Part shown: one piece after another, positions 17,979 through 26,840 of the stretch | Layout of the letters: each line of letters opens with the position of its first letter | Position numbering within the stretch: the stretch's first letter is position 1 | Assembly (NCBI RefSeq): GCF_014171595.1 | Contig: NZ_CP050451.1 | Location: 992,001 to 1,056,000, forward strand | Direction: 5' to 3' | DNA: 64,000 nucleotides | Origin: Massilia sp. Se16.2.3 | GTDB taxonomy: Bacteria > Pseudomonadota > Gammaproteobacteria > Burkholderiales > Burkholderiaceae_D | The notes under the pieces: generated by a model | Databases searched by the model: none | What the model saw: only the letters and a program-made list of their open reading frames with translations | Told to the model about the DNA's origin: nothing | Position numbers and translations under genes: made by a program

Positions 17979-19930
17979 GCAGCCAGGTTCTCGATCTCCA
18001 GCGCAGGCAGGCCGGGTGGCAGGGCAATGCCGAACACGCGCAGGTAGAAGGCCAGTTCCGCTTCCAGGGTGCGCACGACGCTATCAAGCTTGCGAAAGCC
18101 GTGGCCTTCGCCTTCGAGCGTGATGTACGCCACCGGCACGCCGCGTGCGCGCAGGGCGTCGACCATCGTTTCCGACTGCTGCGGCGGCACCACCTTGTCG
18201 TCCAGGCCCTGGAAGAAGATCATCGGACGGTTGAGGGCATCGGTATGGTGGATCGGCGAACGCGCGCGGTAGATCGCATCGGCCTGGGCTTTCGGCGCAA
18301 TCAGGTATTCGTTGTAGTGCGACTCGAATTTGTGGGAGTCGGCATCCAGCCCGGCCAGGTCCGACACACCGTAATAGCTGGCGCCGGCCTTGAAGACGTC
18401 GTGGAAGGTGAGGGCCGACAGGGTCGTGAGTCCGCCGGCGCTGCTGCCGCGGATCAGCAGGCGCTCGGGGTCGACCAGGCCTTGCTGCGCCAGGTGGCGC
18501 GCGCCGGCCACGCAGTCCTCCACGTCGATCACGCCCCACTGGCCCTTCAGCAGGTCACGGTAGGCGCGCCCGAAACCGGTGCTGCCGCCGTAGTTTACGT
18601 CGAGCACGGCGAAGCCGCGGCTGGTCCAGAACTGGGTGGCCAGCTTCAGGGTGCTGGTGGCCATGCCGGTGGGGCCGCCGTGGCCGATGACGATCAATGG
18701 CGGCAGTTCGCCGTCCACCGCCTGGAAATCGGCATTCGCCGGCGGATAATAGAAAGCATAGGCGCTGCGGCCCTTCGCGCTCGGGTAGCGGATGCTGTGC
18801 GGGACCGACAGGTAGCCCGGCTCCGGCAGCTCCGCGATCGAGCGCGCCAGCACGGTACGCGCACCGGTAATCGGGTCGATCAGGGCGATTTCGACGGGAA
18901 GCGTCGGCGAGCCGGCCAGCACTGCCACCGCGGTGGGAGACACGCGCAGTTCGCGGATTTCCTCGTAGGGGGTGTCGATGGGCGTGAGGCTGCAGTCACG
19001 CGTGGACAGGCGTGCCAGGCGGCTGACGCCGTCCTCGATATAGGTGCAGACGATCTCGTCTTCCGAGCGGAAGCCGTACATCGAATTGCCGAAGCTCCAG
19101 TGCGGCCCGCCGAATTCGGCCTCGCGCGAACACAGCGGGTGCACCACGCCCCCTTCGAAGCGGTACAGGTTCCACCAGCCGCTGCGGTCGGAAACGAAGT
19201 AGAGCAGGCCGTCGGGCGACCACTCGGGCTGGCAGATCGATTCTTCCAGGCCGCCCGCGATCAGGCGGCCGTTGACCAGGCTGCCGTCGTCGGCGAAATC
19301 GGCCACCCAGAGTTCGGTGCCCTGCCAGGGCATGCGCGGGTGGTCCCAGCACAGCCAGGCCAGCTGGCGGCCATCGGGAGACAGGCGCGGCGCCGCATAG
19401 AAATCGTTGCCCTCGACGAGGATGGTCTCGGCGCCATCGAAGCCGACCGCGCAAATCGTATTGACGGGATAAGCCTCGCCGGCCAGGTGGTCTTCGCGTA
19501 CCGCCACCAGGCGGTGTCGAGCCCGGTCGGGCACGAAGTCGGCGTAGCGCACCTGCTCCTCGCGCGTGAGCATGACGGGTGTGCCGTCGCCCTCGACCGC
19601 ATATAGATGGTTGTCGGCAAAGTGCGAGAACCAGACCGTGCCGCCATCGGCCGCATAGGCGCCGCCGCCGTACTCGTGCACGCGGCTGCGCACGTTGAAG
19701 GGCGCCGGCGTCGGTTCGCCAACGGCGCTGGTGGCGGCAGCAGCATTGATGCGCAGGCGCTGCAGCGTGGTGCGGCCCGCTTCGCTGGCGCGTCCTGCCA
19801 GCCATAACACGTGCTCCCCGTCGAGCGCGATCTGCGACAGCGGAATGGCACCGGCCGCGACGACGGCGGCGCTGATCGGGGAAGTCCAGGTGCCGCAGGG
19901 GGCGGCCTGCTTGCTTGTCGGCTCGGTCAT
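17975..19930 (-). CDS. S9 family serine peptidase (prolyl-oligopeptidase type)
   Basis: 651 residues from MTEPTSKQAA; further upstream in-frame codons are non-coding in character. The N-terminal half is a beta-propeller-like region (repeated LSPDGRQLAW, WSPDGLLYFVSDRSG). The C-terminal alpha/beta-hydrolase domain has IGHGGPTGMATS, the nucleophile motif RGSSAGG (Ser near 495), an Asp in GLDDKVVPPQQSE, and the catalytic His in EGEGHGF. No signal peptide, so cytoplasmic cleavage of short peptides is likely. The stop codon overlaps the helicase start by four bases, making a two-gene operon with the SNF2 protein. Confidence 0.9.
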   Translation of the reverse strand: MTEPTSKQAAPCGTWTSPISAAVVAAGAIPLSQIALDGEHVLWLAGRASEAGRTTLQRLRINAAAATSAVGEPTPAPFNVRSRVHEYGGGAYAADGGTVWFSHFADNHLYAVEGDGTPVMLTREEQVRYADFVPDRARHRLVAVREDHLAGEAYPVNTICAVGFDGAETILVEGNDFYAAPRLSPDGRQLAWLCWDHPRMPWQGTELWVADFADDGSLVNGRLIAGGLEESICQPEWSPDGLLYFVSDRSGWWNLYRFEGGVVHPLCSREAEFGGPHWSFGNSMYGFRSEDEIVCTYIEDGVSRLARLSTRDCSLTPIDTPYEEIRELRVSPTAVAVLAGSPTLPVEIALIDPITGARTVLARSIAELPEPGYLSVPHSIRYPSAKGRSAYAFYYPPANADFQAVDGELPPLIVIGHGGPTGMATSTLKLATQFWTSRGFAVLDVNYGGSTGFGRAYRDLLKGQWGVIDVEDCVAGARHLAQQGLVDPERLLIRGSSAGGLTTLSALTFHDVFKAGASYYGVSDLAGLDADSHKFESHYNEYLIAPKAQADAIYRARSPIHHTDALNRPMIFFQGLDDKVVPPQQSETMVDALRARGVPVAYITLEGEGHGFRKLDSVVRTLEAELAFYLRVFGIALPPGLPALEIENLAA

Positions 19931-20000
19931 GGCGCGGGATTCGAAAATAGGGAGAACCACATTATAAGAGCGCAGGGTAGGGAGGGCGACGCGCCACGTG

Positions 20001-20101
20001 GAGCGTGTGAAAGAATGGTCAGGACAAGGCGCATCGTCGAAGACAGTACAAAGGTACGGCGAGACCATGCAACGCCGTCATGGCCATTTTTTCACACGCT
20101 C
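20001..20101. repeat. Palindromic intergenic repeat, family 2, copy B
   Basis: Terminal inverted repeat of 21 bases (20001-20021 / 20081-20101) with two mismatches, both of which would be G-U pairs in RNA. Core boxes CAAGGCGCA (20025), GAAGACAGTAC (20039), GTACGGCGAG (20054) and TGCAACGC (20068) are at the same spacing as in copy A. The arms (GCGTGTGAAA-type) are unrelated to the arms of copies A, C and D. It lies between the divergent S9 peptidase and hemE genes, 80 bases before the hemE start. Confidence 0.8.
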
Positions 20102-20180
20102 GTGCGCTGCGTCCGCGGGGCTCCCGCCATGCGCGGAGAATGCGATAATAGCCGTCCTCCGACGCCACCCATTGTCAGCC

Positions 20181-21266
20181 ATGCCACAATTTGCCCCGCT
20201 CAAGAACGATACTTTCCTGCGCGCGCTGCTGCGCCAGCCGACCGACTACACCCCGGTGTGGCTGATGCGGCAGGCCGGGCGCTACCTGCCGGAATACCGC
20301 GCCACGCGCGCGCGCGCCGGTTCGTTCCTGGGCCTGGCGAAGAACCCGGACTATGCGACCGAGGTGACCCTGCAGCCGCTCGACCGCTATCCGCTGGACG
20401 CGTCGATCCTGTTCTCGGACATCCTGACCGTGCCCGATGCAATGGGTCTCGGCTTGTATTTCGCCGACGGCGAAGGACCGAAGTTCGAGCGTCCGCTGCG
20501 CAGCGAAGCCGAGGTCATGGCGCTGCAGGTACCGGATATGGCGTCGCTCGACTATGTCTTCAAGGCCGTCACGCAGATCCGCACCGAGATCAACGGCCGC
20601 GTGCCCCTGATCGGCTTTTCCGGCAGCCCGTGGACGCTGGCCTGCTACATGGTCGAGGGGCAGGGCTCGCGCGAATTCCACACGATCAAGAAGATGCTGT
20701 ACGCGCGTCCGGACCTGATGCACCGCATCCTCGACATCAATGCCACGGCGGTCACGCAGTACCTGAACGCGCAGATCGACGCCGGCGCCCAGGCTGTCAT
20801 GATTTTCGACTCCTGGGGCGGTGCCCTGGCCGATGGCGCCTACCAGGAATTCTCGCTGCGCTACATGGAGAAAGTCGTCAGCGGGCTGCAGCGCGAGAAG
20901 GATGGCGTGCGCATTCCGGCGATCGTCTTCACCAAGGGCGGCGGCATCTGGCTGGACGAGATGGCGAACATCGGCGCCGACGCGCTGGGCCTGGACTGGA
21001 CCGTCAACCTGGGCCATGCGCGTGCGCTGGTGGGCGACCGCGTCGCGCTGCAGGGCAATCTCGACCCGGCCATCCTGTTCGCTTCCCCCGAGCAGATTCG
21101 TGCGGAGGTGGAACGTTCGCTCACGGCCTACGGGACGCCTGCCGCCGGGGCCGGCCATGTCTTCAACCTGGGACACGGCATTTCACAATTTACGCCGCCC
21201 GAATCGGTCAGCGCCATGGTGGAAGCAGTGCACAACTTCAGCCGCGCGCAACGTACCACTCGCTAG
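20181..21266 (+). CDS. hemE: Uroporphyrinogen decarboxylase
   Basis: 361 residues from [10 protein letters not shown]; longer in-frame starts would read through repeat copy B. It removes the four acetate carboxyls of uroporphyrinogen III to give coproporphyrinogen III in cytoplasmic haem synthesis. Family signatures are present: [14 protein letters not shown] near residue 25 (substrate-binding Arg), [13 protein letters not shown] with the catalytic Asp, [13 protein letters not shown], and IFDSWGGAL. The ending [11 protein letters not shown] is also typical. The gene is separated from priA by an unusual AT-rich 565-base region. Confidence 0.97.
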   Translation: MPQFAPLKNDTFLRALLRQPTDYTPVWLMRQAGRYLPEYRATRARAGSFLGLAKNPDYATEVTLQPLDRYPLDASILFSDILTVPDAMGLGLYFADGEGPKFERPLRSEAEVMALQVPDMASLDYVFKAVTQIRTEINGRVPLIGFSGSPWTLACYMVEGQGSREFHTIKKMLYARPDLMHRILDINATAVTQYLNAQIDAGAQAVMIFDSWGGALADGAYQEFSLRYMEKVVSGLQREKDGVRIPAIVFTKGGGIWLDEMANIGADALGLDWTVNLGHARALVGDRVALQGNLDPAILFASPEQIRAEVERSLTAYGTPAAGAGHVFNLGHGISQFTPPESVSAMVEAVHNFSRAQRTTR

Positions 21267-21831
21267 CCGGGCCGGTTTGCGGGGGCGATGTCTTTATGAC
21301 ACCACACATCGCTTCGCAGCGCAGCAAAATCACACTTGTTCACAAGTTTTAAAAATGCAGGCTTTGAACCTGTGGACATGTCAGGCGCAACCTTGATTAT
21401 TCTAAGTGGTTGAAATTGCTGGGTTTTATGCTTCAGTTCGCTGAAGAATGCGCTTCCGGAAGCAGATTTTTCGTAACAGAAATCATAGCTGTGCCAGCCT
21501 TGTTCACAAAGTTATCAACAGCATGCGCCACTCATCAATAAAAAGTGCTGCGTTTACGGGCACTTACGCTATGCAGTGCAGATACTTGTTTAATTGGACA
21601 TGCGTTTCGCGCATTTACTAGAAGAAAAATCGAAGTTATACACAATCGTTGCGTCAGAGGAAGTAGGTTGCTGTGGACTACTTTAGTTCTTGTAAGTGTT
21701 TGAAATTAAAGCGCTAATTGCGACATGAGTTTCGCTGATGCCGCCAAGGTTTGACTTAACGTAAACTTCTCCACTGGTCAAGTACAGCGCTTTCCACAAA
21801 GTTTTCCACAGGCTCTTTAGCAAGGTCGACA
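21267..21831. other. Candidate replication origin: AT-rich hemE-priA gap with DnaA-box cluster
   Basis: No gene in 565 bases. 9-mers matching or nearly matching the DnaA box: TTGTTCACA (21336 and 21500), TTATCAACA (21512), TTATACACA (21636, perfect), CTTTCCACA (21790), TTTTCCACA (21802, fits TTWTNCACA). Two TGTGGAC motifs on the other strand (21371, 21672) are weaker. A direct repeat TAAGTGKTTGAAATT occurs at 21403 and 21693, hairpins at 21431-21446 (TTCG loop) and 21600-21614, and a palindrome GCTTCCGGAAGC at 21452. In 21541-21600 I count 26 G/C of 60, well below coding DNA here. Genes to the left run leftward, those to the right mostly rightward. Alternatively it is a DnaA-responsive priA promoter. 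Confidence 0.55.
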
Positions 21832-23841
21832 TTGGCGTACTGCATTTTACAAATCGCGATCGATACGCCGCTCAACAGCGTGTTCGATTACGGCTGGCCT
21901 TATGAAGGCGCAGCGCCGCAGGTCGGCCAGCTGGTCCTGGTCAGTTTCGGACGCCGCGAAATCGTCGGCCTGATCGTTGCCATCGCCACCGAAAGCACGG
22001 TCCCGCCCGACAAGCTGAAGAACGCGATCGCCGTGCGCGACCAGTTGTCTCCCTTGTCCAGCCGATGGATCGCCCTTGCCGCTTTCGCCGCCGATTACTA
22101 CCAGCGTCCGCTCGGCGAAGTGGCGCTGCCGGGGCTGCCGAAAAACCTGCGCGTGCCGACAACCGTCGCGCTCGACCGCGCGCTGAAAAAGCTTGCCAAG
22201 AGCGCAAACGCGGGCGACCCGGCCCCTTGCGGCATGCCGGCCTTGAATCGCGAGCAGCAGACGGCGGCCGATGCCATCGGCGGTGCCCGGGGTTTCACGC
22301 CGATCCTGCTGTACGGCGTTACCGGCAGCGGCAAGACCGAGGTGTATCTGCAGGCCTGCGCCCAGGTGCTGGCGCGCGACCCGCAAGCGCAGATCCTGAT
22401 CCTGGTCCCGGAGATCAACCTCACGCCTCAACTGGAAGGCAATATCCGCGCGCGCTTCCCGGGCCTGATGCTGGCGACCCTGCACAGCAGCCTGTCCGAA
22501 GGCGAACGCATGCTGCACTGGCTGGCGGCGCACCAGGGCCAGGCGCGCATCGTGCTCGGTACCCGGCTGGCGATCCTCGCGTCCCTGCCGCACCTGCAGC
22601 TGATCGTCATCGACGAGGAGCACGACCCGTCCTATAAACAGCAGGAGGGGCTGCGTTATTCGGCGCGCGACCTGGCCGTGTGGCGCGCGCGCCAGCTCGC
22701 CATTCCCATCGTGCTCGGTTCGGCCACGCCCTCGCTGGAAAGCTGGCACCATGCCCAGACGGGACGTTACGACCTTTTACCGCTGCGCGAACGCGCCGTG
22801 CGCGACGCCGTGCTGCCGAGCGTGCGCCTGATCGACATGGAGCGCGACAAGCCGAAGGAAGGCCTGACCGGCGGCCTGCTGGCGGCACTGAGGCAGCGCC
22901 TGGAGCGTGGCGAACAATCGCTGCTGTTCCTGAACCGGCGCGGCTATGCGCCGGTGATCACCTGCGAAGCCTGCGGCTGGATCAGCAACTGCACCCGCTG
23001 CACCTCGTTCATGGTGCTGCACAAGCCCGAACACCGGCTGCGCTGCCACCACTGCAGCCTGGAGCTGCGCATCCCGCGCCATTGCCCGACCTGCGGCAAC
23101 GTCGACCTGCAGCCGCTCGGGCGCGGCACCCAGCGCTTCGAAGAAAACCTGACCGCGATGTTTCCCGACGCGCGCATCCTGCGCATCGATGCCGACTCCA
23201 CCCGCAAGAAGGGCAGCGCCCAGGAAGCTTTCGATACCGTGCACCGCGGCGAGGTCGATATCCTGATCGGCACGCAGATGGTCGCCAAGGGGCACGACTT
23301 CAAGAAGCTGACCCTGGTCGGCATCCTCAATCCGGACACGGCCCTGTTCTCGCAGGACTACCGGGCCAGCGAACGCCTCTTCGCGCAGCTGATGCAGGTG
23401 GCGGGCCGCGCCGGCCGGGCCGGCCTGGCCTCCGAGGTCCTGATCCAGACCCGCTACGCGGCCCACCCGCTGTATTCGGCCGTGGTGCGCCACGACTACG
23501 AGCGCTTCGCCATGAACCTGCTGGAAGAGCGCCACCAGGCCGCGCTGCCGCCCTACATGTACCAGGCGCTGCTGCGTGCCGAGGCGCCGGAACTGGCCAC
23601 CGCCATCGCTTTTCTTGAAGAGGCGCGCGGCATCCTGCCCGTCGATCCCGAATCGATCACGCTGAACGACCCGATCCCGATGACGATGACGCGCGTGCAC
23701 AATGTCGACCGCGCCCAGTTGCTGGTGGAATCGAATTCGCGCCCGGCGCTGCAGGGCTACCTGAAGGAGTGGCTGCACCTGCTGCGGGCGATGAAGACGC
23801 GCGTGCGCTGGTCGCTCGAGGTTGATCCGCTGGACATCTGA
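21832..23841 (+). CDS. priA: Primosomal replication protein N' (PriA helicase)
   Basis: 669 residues; the start appears to be TTG (21832) with AAGG six bases upstream. PriA is a 3'-5' DNA helicase that reloads DnaB at stalled forks. Seen here: N-terminal DNA-binding domain (about 1-110), Walker A YGVTGSGKTEVY, DEEH box VIDEEHDPSYKQ, GSATPSLES, and a zinc region with eight cysteines (CEACGW, NCTRC, RCHHC, CPTCG) between the helicase lobes. Motifs V-VI appear as TQMVAKGHDF and QVAGRAGRAG. No catalytic residue is missing. It lies directly next to the candidate origin, so DnaA-linked expression is conceivable. Confidence 0.96.
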   Translation: MAYCILQIAIDTPLNSVFDYGWPYEGAAPQVGQLVLVSFGRREIVGLIVAIATESTVPPDKLKNAIAVRDQLSPLSSRWIALAAFAADYYQRPLGEVALPGLPKNLRVPTTVALDRALKKLAKSANAGDPAPCGMPALNREQQTAADAIGGARGFTPILLYGVTGSGKTEVYLQACAQVLARDPQAQILILVPEINLTPQLEGNIRARFPGLMLATLHSSLSEGERMLHWLAAHQGQARIVLGTRLAILASLPHLQLIVIDEEHDPSYKQQEGLRYSARDLAVWRARQLAIPIVLGSATPSLESWHHAQTGRYDLLPLRERAVRDAVLPSVRLIDMERDKPKEGLTGGLLAALRQRLERGEQSLLFLNRRGYAPVITCEACGWISNCTRCTSFMVLHKPEHRLRCHHCSLELRIPRHCPTCGNVDLQPLGRGTQRFEENLTAMFPDARILRIDADSTRKKGSAQEAFDTVHRGEVDILIGTQMVAKGHDFKKLTLVGILNPDTALFSQDYRASERLFAQLMQVAGRAGRAGLASEVLIQTRYAAHPLYSAVVRHDYERFAMNLLEERHQAALPPYMYQALLRAEAPELATAIAFLEEARGILPVDPESITLNDPIPMTMTRVHNVDRAQLLVESNSRPALQGYLKEWLHLLRAMKTRVRWSLEVDPLDI

Positions 23842-23925
23842 GCGCGCCCGCCCAGTCTCGGGCCACCGCTGTGAAACTGGCAAAATAGGCGTATCGTCAT
23901 GGCGGCACAGCAAACGGAGTACAAG

Positions 23926-25365
23926 ATGAAAAAACTACAGGTCGACGTGGCCGTCATCGGCACCGGCACCGCCGGCATGTCCGCCTACCGCGCCGCGCAC
24001 GCGCAAGGCGCGCGCACCGTCGTCATCGAGGGCGGCCCGTACGGCACCACCTGCGCCCGCGTCGGCTGCATGCCGAGCAAACTCCTGATCGCGGCGGCAG
24101 ACGCCGCCCATACCCTCGACGTGGCGCCGGGCTTCGGCGTGCATCCGGGCGAAAAACGCATCGACGGTCGCGCCGTGATGGAGCGGGTGCGGCGCGAACG
24201 CGACCGTTTTGTGGGCTTCGTGCTCGAGAGCGTCGAGAGTTTTCCGGAAAGCGACCGCATTCGCGGCCACGCCCGCTTTACAAGCCCGCATACGCTCCAG
24301 GTGGACGAGCACACCGAGATCGAGGCGGCCAGCTTCGTGATTGCCACCGGTTCGACGCCGGTCGTGCTGCCGCAGTTGCAGGACGTCGGCCCCGGCATCG
24401 TCACCAGCGACGACGTCTTTTATTGGGACGATCTGCCGCGTTCGGTGGCGGTGATCGGCACCGGCGTGATCGGCCTGGAACTGGGCCAGGCACTGACCCG
24501 CCTTGGCGTGCGCGTGCGCATCTTCGCGCGCGGCGGCAGCGTCGCCCACCTGAGCGATCCGGAAGTACTGCACGCGGCCACCCGCACTTTGACCCAGGAA
24601 CTCGATCTGCAATTCCAGACCGAAGTCGTGCGCGCCGAGCAGCAGGGAGAACAGGTGCTGCTCACCACGCGCGACGCGCTTGGCAAGGAAACAAGTGAAT
24701 CCTTCCAGTACGTACTGCTGGCAACCGGACGCAGCCCGAACGTCAAGGACCTGGGACTGGAAGAGACGGGACTGGCGCTGCAGGCAAATGGCGTGCCGGA
24801 ATTCGACAGCCGCACCATGCAGTGCGGGAGCAGCCACATCTTCATTGCTGGCGACGCCAACAACGAACTGCCCCTGCTGGCCGAAGCGGCCGACCACGGC
24901 AAGATCGCCGGAGAAAACGCCGGCCGCTATCCGGACGTGCGCCCCGGCCTGCGCCGCACCCCGCTGGCGATCGCCTTTACGGAACCGAACATCGCCACGC
25001 TCGGCAGGAGCTATAAAACGCTGTGCGAGGGCGGGCGGCCGAAGTTCGCCATCGGCCAGGTCTCGTTCGAGAACCAGGGCCGCAGCCGCGTCATGTTGCA
25101 AAACAAGGGGATGCTGCGCGTGTACGCCGAATACGGCAGCTGCCGTTTCCTCGGTGCCGAGATGATCGGCCCGCGCGGCGAGCACCTCGCCCACCTGCTG
25201 GCCTGGGCCGTGCAGGCGAACCTGACGGTCCCGCAGCTGCTCGACATGCCGTTTTATCATCCGGTGATCGAGGAAGGCGTGCGCACCGCGCTGCGCGACC
25301 TGGCCGCCAACCTGGCCAAGGGCGCGAACCACACCGACCCGGCCGATTCCGAGCCGGGAACCTGA
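23926..25365 (+). CDS. Dihydrolipoyl dehydrogenase-like flavoprotein disulfide reductase
   Basis: 479 residues from MKKLQVDVAV, chosen because CGGAG lies just upstream. FAD-binding GTGTAG at 12-17; redox-active disulfide in TTCARVGCMPSK (Cys43 and Cys48); NAD(P)-binding VIGTGVIGLELG in the centre; C-terminal dimer domain with the active-site HPVIEE (His445, Glu450). These are the hallmarks of class I pyridine-nucleotide-disulfide oxidoreductases, closest in layout to dihydrolipoamide dehydrogenases. It is not next to genes for 2-oxoacid dehydrogenase complexes, so it may be a stand-alone reductase rather than the complex E3; substrate uncertain. Followed by a paired palindromic repeat. Confidence 0.85.
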   Translation: MKKLQVDVAVIGTGTAGMSAYRAAHAQGARTVVIEGGPYGTTCARVGCMPSKLLIAAADAAHTLDVAPGFGVHPGEKRIDGRAVMERVRRERDRFVGFVLESVESFPESDRIRGHARFTSPHTLQVDEHTEIEAASFVIATGSTPVVLPQLQDVGPGIVTSDDVFYWDDLPRSVAVIGTGVIGLELGQALTRLGVRVRIFARGGSVAHLSDPEVLHAATRTLTQELDLQFQTEVVRAEQQGEQVLLTTRDALGKETSESFQYVLLATGRSPNVKDLGLEETGLALQANGVPEFDSRTMQCGSSHIFIAGDANNELPLLAEAADHGKIAGENAGRYPDVRPGLRRTPLAIAFTEPNIATLGRSYKTLCEGGRPKFAIGQVSFENQGRSRVMLQNKGMLRVYAEYGSCRFLGAEMIGPRGEHLAHLLAWAVQANLTVPQLLDMPFYHPVIEEGVRTALRDLAANLAKGANHTDPADSEPGT

Positions 25366-25375
25366 AAACGAACTT

Positions 25376-25515
25376 GTAGGGTGGGCGCCCCGGGTCCACG
25401 CGGTATCGCCGCTCGCGCAGAGGTATGGCGGGACAACGCGACCTTGAATGTGCTGCAAGAAAGCAGCCAATGAAACGCGTATTCCGGGTCCGCGTGGGCT
25501 CGGGGCGCCCACCCT
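25376..25515. repeat. Paired-hairpin intergenic repeat, family 1, copy R1
   Basis: Outer perfect 15-base inverted repeat 25378-25392 / 25501-25515, beginning AGGGTGGGC, and an inner one CCACGCGG (25396-25403) / CCGCGTGG (25490-25497), separated by about 85 unrelated bases. Flanks GTAGGGT and ACGCGG are those shared by all family-1 units. Located eight bases after the flavoprotein stop codon. Confidence 0.75.
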
Positions 25516-25585
25516 TCCACAGCACGGTTCCGCTTCCGTCCACGCGTTCGACGCACCTCAGCGCACCTCAGCGCACCCGAGCCGT

Positions 25586-26071
25586 TCAGTTCAGATAACT
25601 CGCATCGAGCTTTCCGGCCGCCGCCATCTGGCGCAGGATGCGCACCGTGTCGAGGTCCGCTTCCTGGTAGGCTGATTTCTTGAATTCGTCGTACATCTTG
25701 TTGGCGGCGTCGACATGTTCGCCGGTGCCGTCGTCGTAGCTGAAGCGCACGTAGAGGCGGCCTTCGGCGGGGCACTCGATCGTCATGGTGAGGAGGGATG
25801 CCTGGATCTCGCCCTGGGCCGGCACCTCGTAGCGCACTTCCTGCAGCGGCGTGAGCAGGACCGTGTCGAGCACCACCAAATCGCCGTAGCGCAGGCGGCG
25901 CTGGAAACTGCCCGACTCGCGCTCGCCGATTTCGCATTCGTCAAGGTGCGGCACGAACAGCTTCGGCGATTCCGCGCGGATGACCAGGCCGCGCCACAGT
26001 TGCTCGCGGGTGATGGTGTCCATCAGCGGGTTGAGTGGGTCGTTAATTTCAATCAGGTGTTCAAATTTCAT
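25586..26071 (-). CDS. AtaL-like SRPBCC-family protein (DUF1857)
   Basis: 161 residues from MKFEHLIEINDPLNPLMDTI; upstream in-frame sequence is non-coding. The opening FEHLIEIND, then TREQLWRGLVIRAESPKLFV, matches the AtaL-like/DUF1857 group of START/Bet v 1-fold proteins, which bind hydrophobic ligands. The role is unknown in bacteria as far as I know. It is encoded on the same strand as modB, 70 bases downstream, so it may be transcribed with modAB by readthrough. Confidence 0.72.
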   Translation of the reverse strand: MKFEHLIEINDPLNPLMDTITREQLWRGLVIRAESPKLFVPHLDECEIGERESGSFQRRLRYGDLVVLDTVLLTPLQEVRYEVPAQGEIQASLLTMTIECPAEGRLYVRFSYDDGTGEHVDAANKMYDEFKKSAYQEADLDTVRILRQMAAAGKLDASYLN

Positions 26072-26141
26072 TGTTCGTGCTCGTGTTCGTGGGCGCGTGG
26101 CCGAAGGGGCGATGGTAACCGATCGAATCGGTGGGGGAAGT

Positions 26142-26840
26142 CTAGTTCGATAGCAGGATCGCGTTCTGCCGTCGTTGCAGGAAGGCGATCCCGACCAGTA
26201 TGGCGAAGGAAATCGCCAGCAATACCAATGCATATGCGTGCGCAGCGCCATAATTCAACTTCTGCGCTTCATCGTAGAGCGCAATCGAGGCCACCCGCGT
26301 CTGGCCCGGGATATTCCCACCCAACATCAGCACGACGCCGAATTCGCCCATCGTGTGCGCAAAGCTGAGCGAGACGCCGGTGAGAATGCCGTGCTTCGAC
26401 AGCGGCAGCACGATGGACCAGAAGGCCTGCCGGCGCGTCAGGCCCAGCGCCAGCGCCGACTGCACCATCTCGCGCCCGACGCCGCGAAACGCCGCCTGGA
26501 AGGGTTGCACCGCGAAGGGCAGGCTGTAGAGCACGGAGCCCGCCACCAGGCCGGCAAACGAAAACGGCAACGGATGGCCGAAGGCCTTCAGCCAGGCCGC
26601 ACCGACGGGTTGCGTCGGCGCCATCAAGGTCAGCAAATAAAAGCCGATGACGGTGGGCGGCAGCACGATGGGCAGGCTGACCAGGGTTTCAATGAAGATG
26701 ATCCCGCGCATCCGGCTGTTGTTGAGCCAATTGGCCAGCGGAATGCCAATCACCAGCAGCACAATGGAGGTAACGGCCGCCAGGCGCAGCGTCAGGCCAA
26801 TCGCGTCCCACAGCTCGGGCGGGAACTGCCAGTCGGTCAT
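26142..26840 (-). CDS. modB: Molybdate ABC transporter permease
   Basis: 232 residues, inner membrane, about five helices. The segment LSFAHTMGEFGVVLMLGGNI is the permease EAA-type loop with the signature GEFG that contacts the ATPase; FIETLVSLPIVLPPTVIGFY is the conserved ModB helix. It forms the channel for molybdate delivered by ModA. ATG at 26840 overlaps the modA stop by four bases (ATGA), so translation is coupled. The ATPase ModC, normally the next gene, is absent; an AtaL-like gene follows instead. Confidence 0.88.
   Translation of the reverse strand: MTDWQFPPELWDAIGLTLRLAAVTSIVLLVIGIPLANWLNNSRMRGIIFIETLVSLPIVLPPTVIGFYLLTLMAPTQPVGAAWLKAFGHPLPFSFAGLVAGSVLYSLPFAVQPFQAAFRGVGREMVQSALALGLTRRQAFWSIVLPLSKHGILTGVSLSFAHTMGEFGVVLMLGGNIPGQTRVASIALYDEAQKLNYGAAHAYALVLLAISFAILVGIAFLQRRQNAILLSN

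Noticed and set aside
13847..19930. SNF2 helicase and S9 peptidase as part of a phage-defence island
   Set aside because: No nuclease, methyltransferase, toxin or other defence gene is adjacent, and the neighbours are housekeeping genes; a coupled pair alone is not enough.
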